A stretch of 64,000 nucleotides of DNA from Bursaphelenchus xylophilus. Its lineage: Eukaryota > Nematoda > Chromadorea > Rhabditida > Aphelenchoididae. Positions 46,201 through 56,835 of the stretch are shown piece after piece. The stretch is taken from positions 9,672,001 to 9,736,000 of the forward strand of contig CAJFCV020000003.1 of assembly GCA_904066235.2 (NCBI GenBank), given 5' to 3'. The notes beneath the pieces are model-generated. The model searched no databases and was not told where the DNA came from. It saw nothing but the letters and a program-made list of their open reading frames with translations. Position 1 is the first letter of the stretch, and the number at the start of each line of letters is the position of its first letter. Made by a program: the position numbers and the translations under genes.

Positions 46201-48570
46201 TTGCTACTTTTCTTTGGCCTTTTATTTACCACGAATGGATATATGGTACAATTTGGGCTGGAAGTAATCTTTGCTGATAGCCCTAATAAAAAGTCCCTTC
46301 AAATTGATCTAACGTCCGCTGAAAGTTACGTTCTTGACCATCGATATTTTGGCCAGCTTACTCGGAGAGAACAAGACTTTGATCCCACGAAATCTCCGAC
46401 ATTTACGGAGGTCAACAACAACTTTTCGAAGGCTTATTTCAGACCTTACGATAAACAGGATATTGCCGTTGGAGGAATTGTCGGCAAGGACAAGTTCAAC
46501 TTTATTTTTGAAGATATCGAAGGAGAGTTTGCGGTGATAAATAAGACCGACAATAATAAGGTTGTGCAAGGACTTGATGGGCGTTACTATACAGGTCGAA
46601 TTGGATTTTCAAGAGCCGAAACTAATGTGGCGGATCTGAGAAATGCAATTTTTGCGTCGCATGTCAACCATAGCTTGTGTATGTACGTGTCGCCGCGGCT
46701 AGAGTAAGTTACATTTGAGTCCGTTTAAAAAAACATGGTGGATGCTAAAAAACCACTCATTCGAACCTTTGGAGTGCGGTTTTGGTGACTTGTGCAACAT
46801 GAGAGCAAGTTGACTCGTGGAGGAAGATGACTTGGCTTGTCTTTCAGTCGAATAGCCCCTTCTTGAGGTGTAGTTGGGCATCACAGAGCTCCTTGCTGAC
46901 CGTGGCGTTTTTTTAAAAAGAATTTCCCAATGCACCACGCCGGCGGGCGCACACTTGCGGGCAACCACTTTGCGGGCAATTAGTTTGCGGGAAATTTTTT
47001 TGCGGGCAGCCACTTTGCGGGCAGCCGACATTTGCGGCCAGCACCGGCATTTGCGGGCAGCCTGGGACATTTGCGGGCAGGGTCGACAGTTGCGGGCAGC
47101 CTGGAAGATTTGCGGGCAGCCGACATTTGCGGGCAACCGACACCTGATTGTGAGGTCAACAGGGTGGGCGTGGAAAAATTACTATGATATTTTGGAAATT
47201 TGCCGACATTTGCGGGCAGCCGACATTTGCGGGCAGGCAATACTTGCGGGAAACCGAAATTTGCGGGCAACAGTTCCAAAAGTTGCTATACAGTCTGTGT
47301 GATTGTTTTTTCGTATTGCCCGCAAATGTCGGCTGCCCGCAAGTGTCGGCTGCCCGCAAATGTCGGCAAATTTCCAAAATATCGCAGTAATATTTCCACC
47401 TCCACCCTGTAACCCTCAGGTGCCGGTTGCCCGCAAATGTCGGCTGCCCGCAAGTGTCGGTTGCCCGCAAGTGTCCCAGGCTGCCCGCAAGTGTCTCAGC
47501 TGCCCGCAAATGTTTCAGCTGCCCGCAAATGTGGCCCCCCAAATTTTGCCCGCAAAGTGTTTGCCCGCAAAAAATTTGCCCGCAAACTGGTTGCCCGTAA
47601 AGTGGTTGCCCGCAAGTGTCGCGACGCCACCACGCCTTCCCAGTCCCCCAAATGCAGATCATGGCCTTTTTGGGTGGTGATCTTGCTTTACTGTTCCCTG
47701 GGGTCACCCACTCCAGGAAATAGTCGACATTTTGCTTCATATTGGCGTACAGACACCATTTCTCATCCCCCATGATGACTCGGTACAAAAACCGCTGTTT
47801 GTGTCCACTTGTTGCTCGGCGAAAAGAGCAAGTGTCAAAAACGCAAATTTTTGCCTCCTGGATGGTTGACTTTTGAGCCCAAAAAATAATAAAAAATTAA
47901 ATTTTCAAAAAAGACTAAAAGCATAGTTTTGTAGAGGGGAAAGAGGTCTTTCGAATGTATATACGCACTTTGCCAAACAAACAACTATCGTTGTAAAACA
48001 AAGCAATAAAAAACCTACGAATTCTCGAATTTAATAGGGCCGTCATCATCGCGTGTTTTCAGTCGCAGAGGAGCTATCGTCTCCGTGAGTGTGGGTGACG
48101 AAAGTTATGGGAAGGGAAGCGAATTCATCACCAAATTTGACGCCGAATCCAACGACCAGGGCCATTGGCAAGTCCCTGTGACCTCCATCAAAATCGCACG
48201 TTACGTTTATCAAGCCCACTTTCCCGGAATTTTGAGTACTACAACTGACAAAATCGGCGTTCCGGCGCCAGTTTTTAATGGACTAGTCAGAGCAATGAAT
48301 GCGACATTCGACCGAGAGGTGAATTCCTATGTTCTGCAATGTATCGACGAGTTCCCTGACCCGTTGAGAATCAACGTTAATTTTAAGGAATTGGAAATCC
48401 GTTTTGACTCGTACACAAAGAGGGTTGTTGACAAATGCGTCTTGAATATGATCCCCTTGAAGGAAAGAGTTGTCATTCTTGGCGCTCCCTTCTTCAACGA
48501 GCATGTAATTTGTCTGGATTTTATTAATGAGACGGTGACCTTGTTCTACGTCCCTCCATTCGACTATTAA
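46201..48570 (+). CDS. pepsin-like (A1 fold) protein, predicted inactive, paralogue B, start uncertain
   Basis: Exon 1 ends at 46703 and exon 2 is 48063-48570, in phase (about 336 aa). The frame encodes a signal-peptide-like LLLFFGLLFTTNGYMVQFGL, but the only nearby ATG (46184-46186) is one base out of frame. Either a 1-base indel broke the start, the assembly is wrong, or an unseen 5' exon exists. N-lobe DTGS is DLTS (IDLTSAESYVLD). The C-lobe catalytic Asp is Ser (GILSTTTDKIGVP). Other fold markers (DFDPTKSPTF, GIVGKDKF, VVILGAPFF) are kept. Intron 1 (1.36 kb) contains a mariner relic filled with GCGGGCA arrays. The intact exon 2 argues that decay, if real, is recent. Confidence 0.75.
46735..47880 (-). 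mobile_element. mariner transposase relic in paralogue-B intron
   Basis: On the minus strand, HKQRFLYRVIMGDEKWCLYA (about 47750-47810) and KKAMICIWGTGKAW match the catalytic core GDEKW..Y and KK.M..IWWD of mariner transposases. NATVSKELCDAQLH and VIFLHESTCSHVAQVTKTAL (46760-46910) match the C-terminal LLHDNARPH region. Stops, frameshifts and a ~700 bp array insertion make it non-functional. Confidence 0.85.
46930..47622. repeat. opposed arrays of TTGCGGGCA units
   Basis: About 15 units of the type TTTGCGGGCAGCCGACA run forward from 46930 to 47275. About 14 run in reverse (GCCCGCAAATGTCGGCT) from 47318 to 47622. The unique block GGAAATTTGCCGACA and neighbours are also inverted, so the two halves can pair as a hairpin. 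The spacing (12-30 bp) is irregular. Confidence 0.88.
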
Positions 48571-49087
48571 GTTAAAATGCTTTTGGAGAGCAACAGAACT
48601 TCGTCTTTTGATGGAAGAACAGCCCAATTTAAGCGTAAAATTTATGATGTTTGAACGTCAATTGTAAAGGAATAAATGCAATGCAAAGCAATCTTTCAAT
48701 CATTTCTAGAAAGCCAACAGTCTCCCATATGTCTCGCAACAAAATTCATTTTTTCGGCGATGCGGCATTGCGTTCATTATTTTCCCGACTGACTGTTCAT
48801 TATTTTCCCGACTGACGGCATTGCGTTCATTATTTCCCCGACTGACCGAGTCATCTTGGGAAAAACTTTGGAAAAAACTTTTAGCGCATTTCTCAAGAAC
48901 TTTGCTCTCAAAGATAATAATGCTTTTTCCGAACTTCCTTGCCACCCAGGACTTTCTGTTTGATAAAATTAAGCCCATAGTATCATTGTTTATTTTGATG
49001 ATAAGACGTTAAGCCTACCCTTGAGCTATCACTGCCACAAAAAGCGGTTCTCGAAACGTCAGCAGTACAAGTTGTTCTCATTCAGAC
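48571..49087. other. intergenic between paralogues B and C
   Basis: Contains a short direct repeat of CGTTCATTATTTTCCCGACTG (three tries between 48770 and 48845). Otherwise nothing recognised. Confidence 0.5.
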
Positions 49088-50990
49088 ATGAGGCATGGTC
49101 AGTGTTTATTGTTTCTATCAATTATTAGTTACGCTTCCGGATACGTTGTGCAGTTCGAAGTGCCCGTCAAATTTGCTGACTCAAATTTGACCGTCAGATT
49201 GCTGTCGCTTGATCTGACGACCGTTGAGAGCTTTGTTTTCGACTATCGATCCTTCAATAAGTCAAGACTCAACGCCTTTGACCCTTCCGCATCCAAGAAG
49301 TTCAAAAACAAAGGCGAATTTAAGGGGCTTTATTCCCCACCGTACAACAAAGAGTTCGTCTCAACTTCAGGAATTTTGGGAAAGGATAAAATTGAATATC
49401 ACGGGCATGTTTTCAAAGGAGAATTTGGAGTAGTTGACCGGGACAATAATAATTACATCCATAAAGGAATTGATGGTAAAGAACGAGCAGGAAGGCTTGG
49501 ATTTTCACGTGGCGATGAAACTTGGGCTGACTTGAGAGAGAAGTTCTTGAAGGGGAATGAGAATAAAAGTCTCTGCTTGGTAGTCAGGGAATATCGAAGG
49601 TAAGCTCGTATATCAGTGTTATAAAACAAGTAGAGAGCAATTGAAATTTATTGATTACTGCAAAAAAAATTAACAGGGGGGGGGGGAGTACTCCAAGTGC
49701 GACGCTCAGATTTTCTTTAAATTTTGCGCACACGTCGGGAATGGACTAAATATAAATTCCTGAAAGTTTTAGCTCGCGCTTTGCGGGCGCCGCCGAGATA
49801 TCGAACGCTTTTTTGCCGCCGAGAGAGCACGCTAAATGTGGAGAGCGGTCAGGGGGAAAAACGCTTTTTGGCTATAACTTTGGCGGTTTCGTGCGGAAAA
49901 TTTTGATTTTTTGTAGAAACATTATCCTTTATGGTAAAAATAGGCATGAAACTTTTCGTGCCGAAATTCCGCAAAAAGTGCTAAATTTTGGCCGACTTTC
50001 GATCTAAAAATCTAGGTTGTTTCTGCAAAGCGCGAGCTAGGATTCTCGCATGTATCTTAGAAAAAAATATTCTAAATTTGTGCCAAGTTTTATAAAAATC
50101 TGAGCGTCGCACTTGGAGTACTTCCCCTGTAAATTGGAAAATAATTTTAGGCATTTTATTTTTTGGTGCGGGATTGTAATTTCTGCGCTTTCTGCACAGT
50201 GCAAAGAAAACCATTTTTGCACAGTGCAAAGCCAAAAATAGGCTTGTTTTATTCCTGCACAGTGCAATGAGGTCAAGTTCTTAGACTGTCCAAAAGATCA
50301 GAGCCAAATTTATAAAGCGTTTTTTCATTACATAAAGCCTGCAGTTTTAACGTAAATTTTTTTTCTTTTACCCGTCTAACCCACCCTAACTCAACTCCAA
50401 AAATTTCCAGCGCAGTCGAAGCTACCGTCTCAATTGGCGACCCAATTTACAAACCAGACGAAATTGTCTCTTACTTCAACGCTTCTTTCAACAACAATGG
50501 TCATTGGCGAGTGCCACTGACTTCCATACAAATCGGTGATTATGAAATTGAAGTCGACACACCTGGAATTCTAAGCACATCAACTGATGAGATTGGATTT
50601 CCAAAGCGTATATTCAATTCGGTTATTGCGGAATTAAGAGCGGTTTATTACTCGTCTTTGAAGGCATACATTGTGAGCTGTGCAAATCGGCAACCGCTGA
50701 GAATCGGGGTTAATTCAACCGAAATTACGATCGATCCCTCATCGTACATGAAGAGGGTTGGCCTACAATGCGCGTTGAGATTGAGCCCGGTGGATCAGAG
50801 TATCTTTATTCTCGGTGGCCCGTTTTACAATAGACGTGGAGTCTGTATGGACTTTGAGGATTATACTATTACGTTGTTCAGGCCTGTTCAACGGATTTAT
50901 GACGGATCTCAGCAAGCCAAAGAGATGGTTGATGATGGTAGGAGATACATGTATACCCAACGGTTAAGAATTGATGAAACCTTTGAATAA
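49088..50990 (+). CDS. secreted pepsin-like (A1 fold) protein, predicted inactive, paralogue C
   Basis: Exons 49088-49599 and 50411-50990 join in phase (363 aa). Signal peptide MRHGQCLLFLSIISYASG. N-lobe: LSLDLTTVESFVFDY, so Asp is kept but Thr-Gly is replaced by Leu-Thr. C-lobe: GILSTSTDEIGFP, Ser instead of the catalytic Asp. Pepsin-fold landmarks seen are NGHWRVPLTSI (usual GYW....I), AYIVSCANRQPLRIGVN (VSC strand) and IFILGGPFYNRRGVCMDF (ILGD..... strand). The intron sits at the same place as in A, B and D. It and paralogue D are the most alike by eye. The intron contains a full TIR element and a palindrome repeat. Confidence 0.92.
49672..50133. mobile_element. ~450 bp terminal-inverted-repeat element, full copy 2, in paralogue-C intron
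   Basis: Inverted relative to the copy at 17608. Ends are AGTACTCCAAGTGCGACGCT and its complement, with CCCCTGTAA at the right and a run of eleven G at the left. No ORF of transposase type. Confidence 0.75.
50194..50265 (+). repeat. tetra-palindrome element, three palindromes left
   Basis: GCACAGTGC at 50194, 50220 and 50257 around CCAAAAATAGGC. It lies 60 bp after the TIR element in the same intron. Confidence 0.7.
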
Positions 50991-51039
50991 AAAATAGACA
51001 AACTGAAGATATTTATATAGCATTCTAAAACAGCTCTGT

Positions 51040-51190
51040 TTGAGCAGAGAGATATACAAAAATTTTGTTTTTTCTCTAGCCGCTCTCTGCTTATCGCATG
51101 TGCCCCTCTTTGTAAAGATTGTTGAATGCCCCGGCAGCGCCGCCAGACCGCAGGCTGAAGTTTTCAGGTGTCTACACCTGATCTTGACCC
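51040..51190. repeat. decayed fragment of the ~450 bp TIR element
   Basis: AGCCGCTCTCTGCTTATCGC and AAAGATTGTTGAATGCCCCG resemble the interior at 17880-17940. It sits between the 3' ends of paralogues C and D. Confidence 0.45.
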
Positions 51191-51380
51191 TAATCAACTA
51201 TCATTCTGGGGGTTCGCCCTCCAAAAGCCGATAATCAAGGCTTGTCCTTTATTAAAATTTATTAAAATAGGTTTTAATAAAATGCCATGTCAATAAACAT
51301 AATACGAAAAAACTCGACAAATTTATTATCAAATCAAGAAATATGTTTTTTTTTCAACATAATAAAGTCATCATCAAAAC

Positions 51381-52794
51381 TTACGCAACCTTAACTCTTC
51401 TAATGTTTTGAATTCCTCTTCTTCTTTGACTTTGATTCATATTGCTTAATTTCTTGAGGTTATAATCCTCCGGTTTATACAAAGTTACGGTAAAATCGGC
51501 GTAGTTCAAACAAACTCCGTTATACATAAAGTAAGGGCCTCCAAGAACGATGGCTTTCTGGGCGGTCGGGCTAATTCTCAACACGCATTTCTGGCCAACT
51601 TGCTTTGTATAAGATGCAGGAATAATCTCAAACAGCTTAGAATTCACCCCAATCTTCAATATTTCCTTATTCGAACAGTCCACAACATAGGCGTTTAGCG
51701 CCTTGTCCAACGTCGCTTTCAACGCCCGTACAACTGAGTTGAAGATTGGTGTTGGGAAAACGATTTGATCCGTTGAAGTGCTGAGAATTCCGGGCGTCCC
51801 AACTTGATATTTGTAACCGCCGGCTTCGACAGAAGTCACTGGCACTTGCCAATGGCCATTGTTGTTGTCGGCCGCTTTGAATTGGGTGATGACCTCTTCC
51901 GGTTCGTAATACGGTTTACCAAATTTGACAGCGGTCAGTATTTCGCTGCAATATACTGTAATTAGAAAAACTTCTGATTGTTTTTACAAGGGAAGGTTTT
52001 AATTTTGGACAAACATAATTATGTAAAGGTCGGTGAGACATTATTTTCTAACTTCAGACATGCACAACAACATTTGCAGAAACCGCCAAAGCTTTTTATC
52101 AATAGTCGAAAAAGATATGGTAAAACTCGTGGATGACGTCATCGACAAAAAATTCGAATCTACAGCCTTCTTATATCCAAAAATTTAAGCAATTTGTGCT
52201 GTTCTACATTCCAGTTTTCATATGAGACATTTTCAACGTCTTTGAGTGCGAGTTCTTTTAAATTCCCCACAAAACTTACTCATCAAACCGGAAAATAGCC
52301 AAGCAGAGGTTTTTCTCCTTCTGTGCTGCAAAGATGGCGGATCTCAAATCAACATGCGTCGCCTTGGCACGCGATAGCCCAACTCTTCCGGCTTTTTCGC
52401 TTCCATCAATTGAATTCAACACTCCCTTTCCGTCAGCCCAATTTACAACCGCGAAATCACCAATCAAAACTTTGCCAGTGGTGTTGATGACGTCCGCCCC
52501 TAAAAATCCTTGTACCGTCATGTTCTGACTGTTTGCTGGGGTAAAATAGGATGCTTTGAAGGAGTCGGAGATCTTTTTGAAGGTTTTTGATGCAGATGGA
52601 TCAAATGCGTCGACGTGCGATTTGTTGAAGGCGCGGTAATCGAAAACAAAGCTTTCGGAGGTTGTTAAATCAACGGCCAAGTATTTCGAGCGATCAGAAT
52701 CCGAGAATTTGACTTCCAACTCGAATTGAACAACATCACTGGTAATGGAGCGGAGTGAGAGTAGCCATAAGGCAAAAGAAAATAAAGTAATCAT
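51381..52794 (-). CDS. secreted pepsin-like (A1 fold) protein, predicted inactive, paralogue D
   Basis: Exons 52794-52280 and 51945-51381 join in phase (359 aa). Signal peptide MITLFSFALWLLSLRSITS. N-lobe: LAVDLTTSESFVFDYR. C-lobe: GILSTSTDQIVFP, again Ser for the second catalytic Asp. The end of the protein has AIVLGGPYFMYNGVCLNYAD. It is convergent with paralogue C, and its 5' end is 404 bp from the divergent SIAH-ATG8 gene, so the two may share a promoter region. Confidence 0.92.
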
Positions 52795-53198
52795 ATTGAA
52801 AACTAAACAATATAAGTTTTTAATGTTTTATTCGAAAAATCCCTTTTAAATAGTCAAATATATAAGGATAGCCGCAGATTTTTGAATTCGTACATTAGCT
52901 AAACAATAGAATTAAGTTCTTACAAGGGTTAGTTTGCCTTATCGAACAATGACTTCCTTTTTGGAAGTCTTATGAACCATGTTTCATAAACATTGTGAAA
53001 AAGAACAATGTCCAGCAATAAAAAAACAACTCTGACATCATTCTAAACAAATGGCAATCAGTTTCTCCTCCAATTTTCAATTTCATGCTCTTTCGTATAA
53101 AATGACGCCGCACTGCGCACAATCCTTGGGCGCAGCTTGCAATTTCATCACATGCAAAAAAATAAATAAAAACATTTCCGATTGACATCAAGTACAAG

Positions 53199-54015
53199 AT
53201 GGGGACGTCAGAAATGGAGGAGTCCATTTCTTTGGCCGACTCAGTGAACGTTGACAAGCTTCTGAATCAGTTGGAGTGTCCAGTTTGTTATCAATATTGT
53301 ACTCCGCCCGTTTTTCAATGCAAAAATGGGCATCTGCTGTGTAATTGTTGCTTAGAGAATGTGCGAAATTGTCCATTATGCAGACAACCTCATGGTGAGT
53401 AGAGTTCTAATTGGTTTTTGGGATTTTTTTGATGTTATCCTTGGGATTAAAAGAAAATTCTTTTTTTTTAGGTGTGAATCGAGCCTTAGCCTTGGAAAAG
53501 ATGATCGATATGTTCCAGTTTCCTTGCGAGTACAGATCCAGAGGTTGTGGAGCCGTAATGAAGTTGAATGAAAAAATTATTCACGATGAAACTTGTCCGT
53601 ATATTAATGTAGAAGATCTTGGAGAAACTTCGAAGAAACTGATAGAAGAAGATGAAAATGGTAAGATTTTTTCTCTAAATATATTCTCTGATGTTTAGAC
53701 AATGTTCCGCTGAAGTTGCTCTTCCGTCGACAGCCTGGTAAGGTGCCAGTGGTCTTTTTGCCTTATTTCGCCGAGAAGAATATGGCTCAAATCAAACCAA
53801 ACAAGTTTCTAATCGATGAACGACATCCAGTCTCATACTTGTATGCCATTGTGAGATCACGGCTGAAGTTGAAAAAGAACGAAGCCATCTTCTTGATGGT
53901 TGGAGGCACGAATTTGGTCTTACAATCAATTCCAATCAGCTCCTTGTATACTACAATGAAGGCGGCGAATGGTGTTTTATACGTGACCTACTGCTCTCAG
54001 CCGACTTTTGGATGA
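53199..54015 (+). CDS. SIAH-type RING and zinc finger fused to an ATG8-like domain
   Basis: Three exons, 53199-53394, 53472-53660 and 53699-54015, join in phase with introns of 77 and 38 bp (233 aa). Residues 27-61 are a SINA/SIAH RING: C27, C30, C41, H45, C48, C51, C58, C61, with the spacing of SIAH1. Residues 84-107 match the first SIAH zinc finger (C84, C91, H103, C107) after RALALEKMIDMFQFPC. The second zinc finger and the TRAF-like substrate-binding sandwich are absent. Instead residues about 131-233 are ATG8/LC3-like: RRQPGKVPVVFL, KFLIDERHPVSYLYAIVRSR, NEAIFLMVGG, ANGVLYVTYCSQPTFG. The protein ends exactly at the glycine that ATG4 exposes in ATG8s. The ATG8 N-terminal helices are missing. 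Inference: an E3 ligase carrying its own autophagy-type ubiquitin-like fold, possibly lipidated or used to bind LIR motifs. Confidence 0.9.
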
Positions 54016-54998
54016 AAGGCGAGCCTTGTAGAGGCATTTACAGCACTTTATATACAACATTAGTCGATTTTTGTCTTTTAGCAAAATATTATCCATGATG
54101 GGTAGACAATTTTGATGGCCTGAAATTTCAAGGGATCCGGTCACAGTCGTATTTTACAATCTCTGTCTAGTTGTGCATGTTCTGGATTAAAAATATTGGT
54201 ATTACAAGACGAAACCAAAACGAAATCCATAAATTTTCTCATGGGTAATATAAATTTGAAAAAATTTCTGGTTATCATAGGACCTCAAGTCTTTTTAGAC
54301 GATGTAGACCATTTTTGACCTTTCTATTGCATTTTTACCGCATTTATAGTCACTTATAAATTGTAAAAATTCCATTTCTATCTTACTTTAGCTAAAATAA
54401 TATCAGAACTCCTCTAGGTTTGCGAATTCGAGCTATTCATCGAACATCTCCACGGTTTCCCGTTGTGTTTAGTCTTAAATTTTAACTTTTTTATTGTACA
54501 TAAAAATTTTTTTTCTTCTTTTTGGGAACAGAAGACTCATTTGAGGATAAAAAATATTCTGAAATTAGAGAAGGAAGAGGCGAGTGACCTTGTCCGTAAT
54601 GAGAAAAGCACTGAGACATTAGGAAAAGCTGACAGATCATCCATTTTCGGGGTGTGGGGGGCTTACTGATCAAACAAACGACGGGTTTATGACTTGTTTT
54701 ATGGAAGGTGTTCAATATGACATTGGGTTTAGGCGAAAACTTGGCTTGTAAGAACTTCGGCTACCGTAATTTAGCCTGTAGAATGGCATGCTTGGTTTTT
54801 AAATCCCAATTTTTCATTTTACTATCAAATAAGCGAATATTCGTGAAAAAAGTTGGAAACATTTTTGTTTCTTTGTTTACCAATGTTGTTTCGAAATTTT
54901 AAAGCCGTTTTGGCACTAAAGAAAGGGCTACTCACATAGTTTACAACTATGTTTATGATGTGCACGTTCCTCACAAATTTTGCAGCTATTTTTTGAGT

Positions 54999-55097
54999 GC
55001 ACTGTGCAAAGAAACAGAATTTTTGCACTGTGCGAAGGCAAAATTAGGGTTAAATTGGCCCTGCACTGTGCGTTGAGTTGATTTTTTTGCACAGTGC
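54999..55097 (+). repeat. tetra-palindrome GCACNGTGC element
   Basis: Four palindromes at 54999, 55025, 55063 and 55089 with the core GCAAAATTAGGGTTAAATT. Confidence 0.8.
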
Positions 55098-55366
55098 GGA
55101 ATTTTCAGAAAAGAAAATATTGCAAATTCGGTTGTTGTGCAATTTCTAATTTTTTTTTGTTTCTCTGACGAGAGATATTTTATGAAACTTTCGAGACTAA
55201 AATTTATAAAAAAAAAAGACGTTCGAGTTGATATTCCGAAACTCATAAACTTGTAATGAGTTCTCCGAGCACCAACAAAAATTTTAATTTCAGTTCCTAA
55301 GCATTTTTTGCCAACCCACTCCATTTTTATCCACATTTTTTCATTATTTTTTACTTTTGAAATTTT

Positions 55367-55412
55367 GCACTGTGCAACGCTTATTTTAGCCTATTTTTTG
55401 CTGCGCACTGTG
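55367..55412 (-). repeat. half tetra-palindrome element
   Basis: Two GCACTGTGC palindromes flank TTTTAGCCTATTTTTTG. Confidence 0.65.
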
Positions 55413-55453
55413 CAGTCCGCTTTACACGAAAATTTACCTCATTCCCCCCATTT

Positions 55454-55840
55454 TTGGCGAGTGAAAAAGGAATATTCTTGGTCGAGAAAGAGCCAACCAC
55501 TCATCGAGGTGGACAGGTACGCCGGAGAGAGTGCGAAAAAGCGAGAGAGGGCCCGAGAAAAACGCGTGGAGCCTCAAAAAGGGGTTTTTGCGGGCGAAAT
55601 GGAGGAGTTTTGGTCAAAGGATTGGAATTCGAGTACAATGGGCAACAAGTTCGTTACAAAACGTCTTTACAAATCTGCATTCCTCCGTCACTCCTGACTT
55701 TTCGGGATTTTGAAGCAGTTTTGAACGTGGAAAACGGGGTTTTTTTTTGTTTTGAGAACGGTTATGTCAGAAAATTTGGGAAGAATGGCGTCTTTGACAA
55801 CATTTGCAACGTTGCAAATGATAAGATGACTTTGTTTTGA
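55454..55840 (+). CDS. doubtful 128-codon open frame
   Basis: The C-terminal half (VLNVENGVFFCFENGYVRKF) looks protein-like, but the N-terminal half is arginine-rich and unlike any family I know. A second frame is open over the same bases. No splice acceptor or poly(A) signal helps. It could be a remnant or chance ORF. Confidence 0.15.
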   Translation: MASEKGIFLVEKEPTTHRGGQVRRRECEKAREGPRKTRGASKRGFCGRNGGVLVKGLEFEYNGQQVRYKTSLQICIPPSLLTFRDFEAVLNVENGVFFCFENGYVRKFGKNGVFDNICNVANDKMTLF

Positions 55841-56109
55841 AATTTGTTTTTGATTTTTTCGGAATTTTTTCAGTCTTATTCTCGGTTTTCCTTTATAAAA
55901 TTGGTCGAAAATGTGGTTTTTGAGTTTCTTTTTGATGTTGGAACAAAATGTAAAGCAGTTTGGTCTACTTTACATGTAAAGTAGTTTTTTCTTTGCAGGG
56001 AAGGCCTTTATCACAGTGGGATATGAAAAAGTTTTGTGTTTATTTCACTTCTCGAAGAGAAAATTGCATTTTTTGGTGAACTTCTGAAAAAATTAATGAC
56101 ATTTTTTGG

Positions 56110-56225
56110 AAATTTGATGCTCAGAGTTGATGCCACTTGGCACAAATTTAGATTAATTTTTTTTCTCATACTTATGCGACCTTTTAAGCTCGCGCTTGGC
56201 CATAAAACGCGGCAAATGTCATAAT
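56110..56225. repeat. decayed fragment of the ~450 bp TIR element
   Basis: ATGCCACTTGGCACAAATTTAG and TAAGCTCGCGCTTGGCC resemble 17648-17720. Confidence 0.5.
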
Positions 56226-56835
56226 TTTGAACTTTCTTATGTCCCGAAAACTTAAAAAAAAACTTTACCTGTTTTCCGAAGCCCCACAACGTCCTGGAAG
56301 ATTGTTTTGCACAAATTACGCTTCAAACCCAATCTTCCACGCAAATGGCCAGCAAAAAAACATTTTACCGCTTCAACTCTTTCTTCGATAAGTCCTCAAT
56401 TTCCTCCCCGCGTTTTGTCGCTCTTCCTTAAAAGTACGCTATATACTTGTTGTTAGGCCCAAATCGTCCGCCCCGAAGTCAGTGGGGAATTATTTCGTTT
56501 TTTTTTGCGAAAACTTGGCCAAAAACCTTTGCGGCTTTTTGCGGCCGAATAATTGCGAAAAATGGGGGGAAAAAGTTTTTTGTTTGGGTGCTAAGTTGGA
56601 CGGGACCTTAATGATTGTACTTGAGTGTTTCCCTCGCCCAGTCATTAGGGAAGATGAGCGTTCCGGAGGAGCCCAAGAAAGAAAAGGAATGACTTTTATG
56701 CGAGCAGCACTAGTTTTTGAAGCCTGGAATTGATGACTTTTTGGCGCTTGACACAATAGTACTCAATTTGTTTTGTAATTAAAAGTAAAAACCTACTAGT
56801 CCTTCCGGAAAGTCGCCGGACTGATTTTTGGCGTT

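Noticed and set aside
46930..47622. CRISPR array
   Set aside because: Units are short, irregular, point in opposite directions, lack constant-length spacers, and the DNA is eukaryotic.
53661..53698. SIAH and ATG8 parts as two genes of an operon
   Set aside because: The gap is only 38 bp, has proper donor and acceptor, keeps phase, and the ATG8 exon has no suitable start Met; a typical intercistronic region is about 100 bp.
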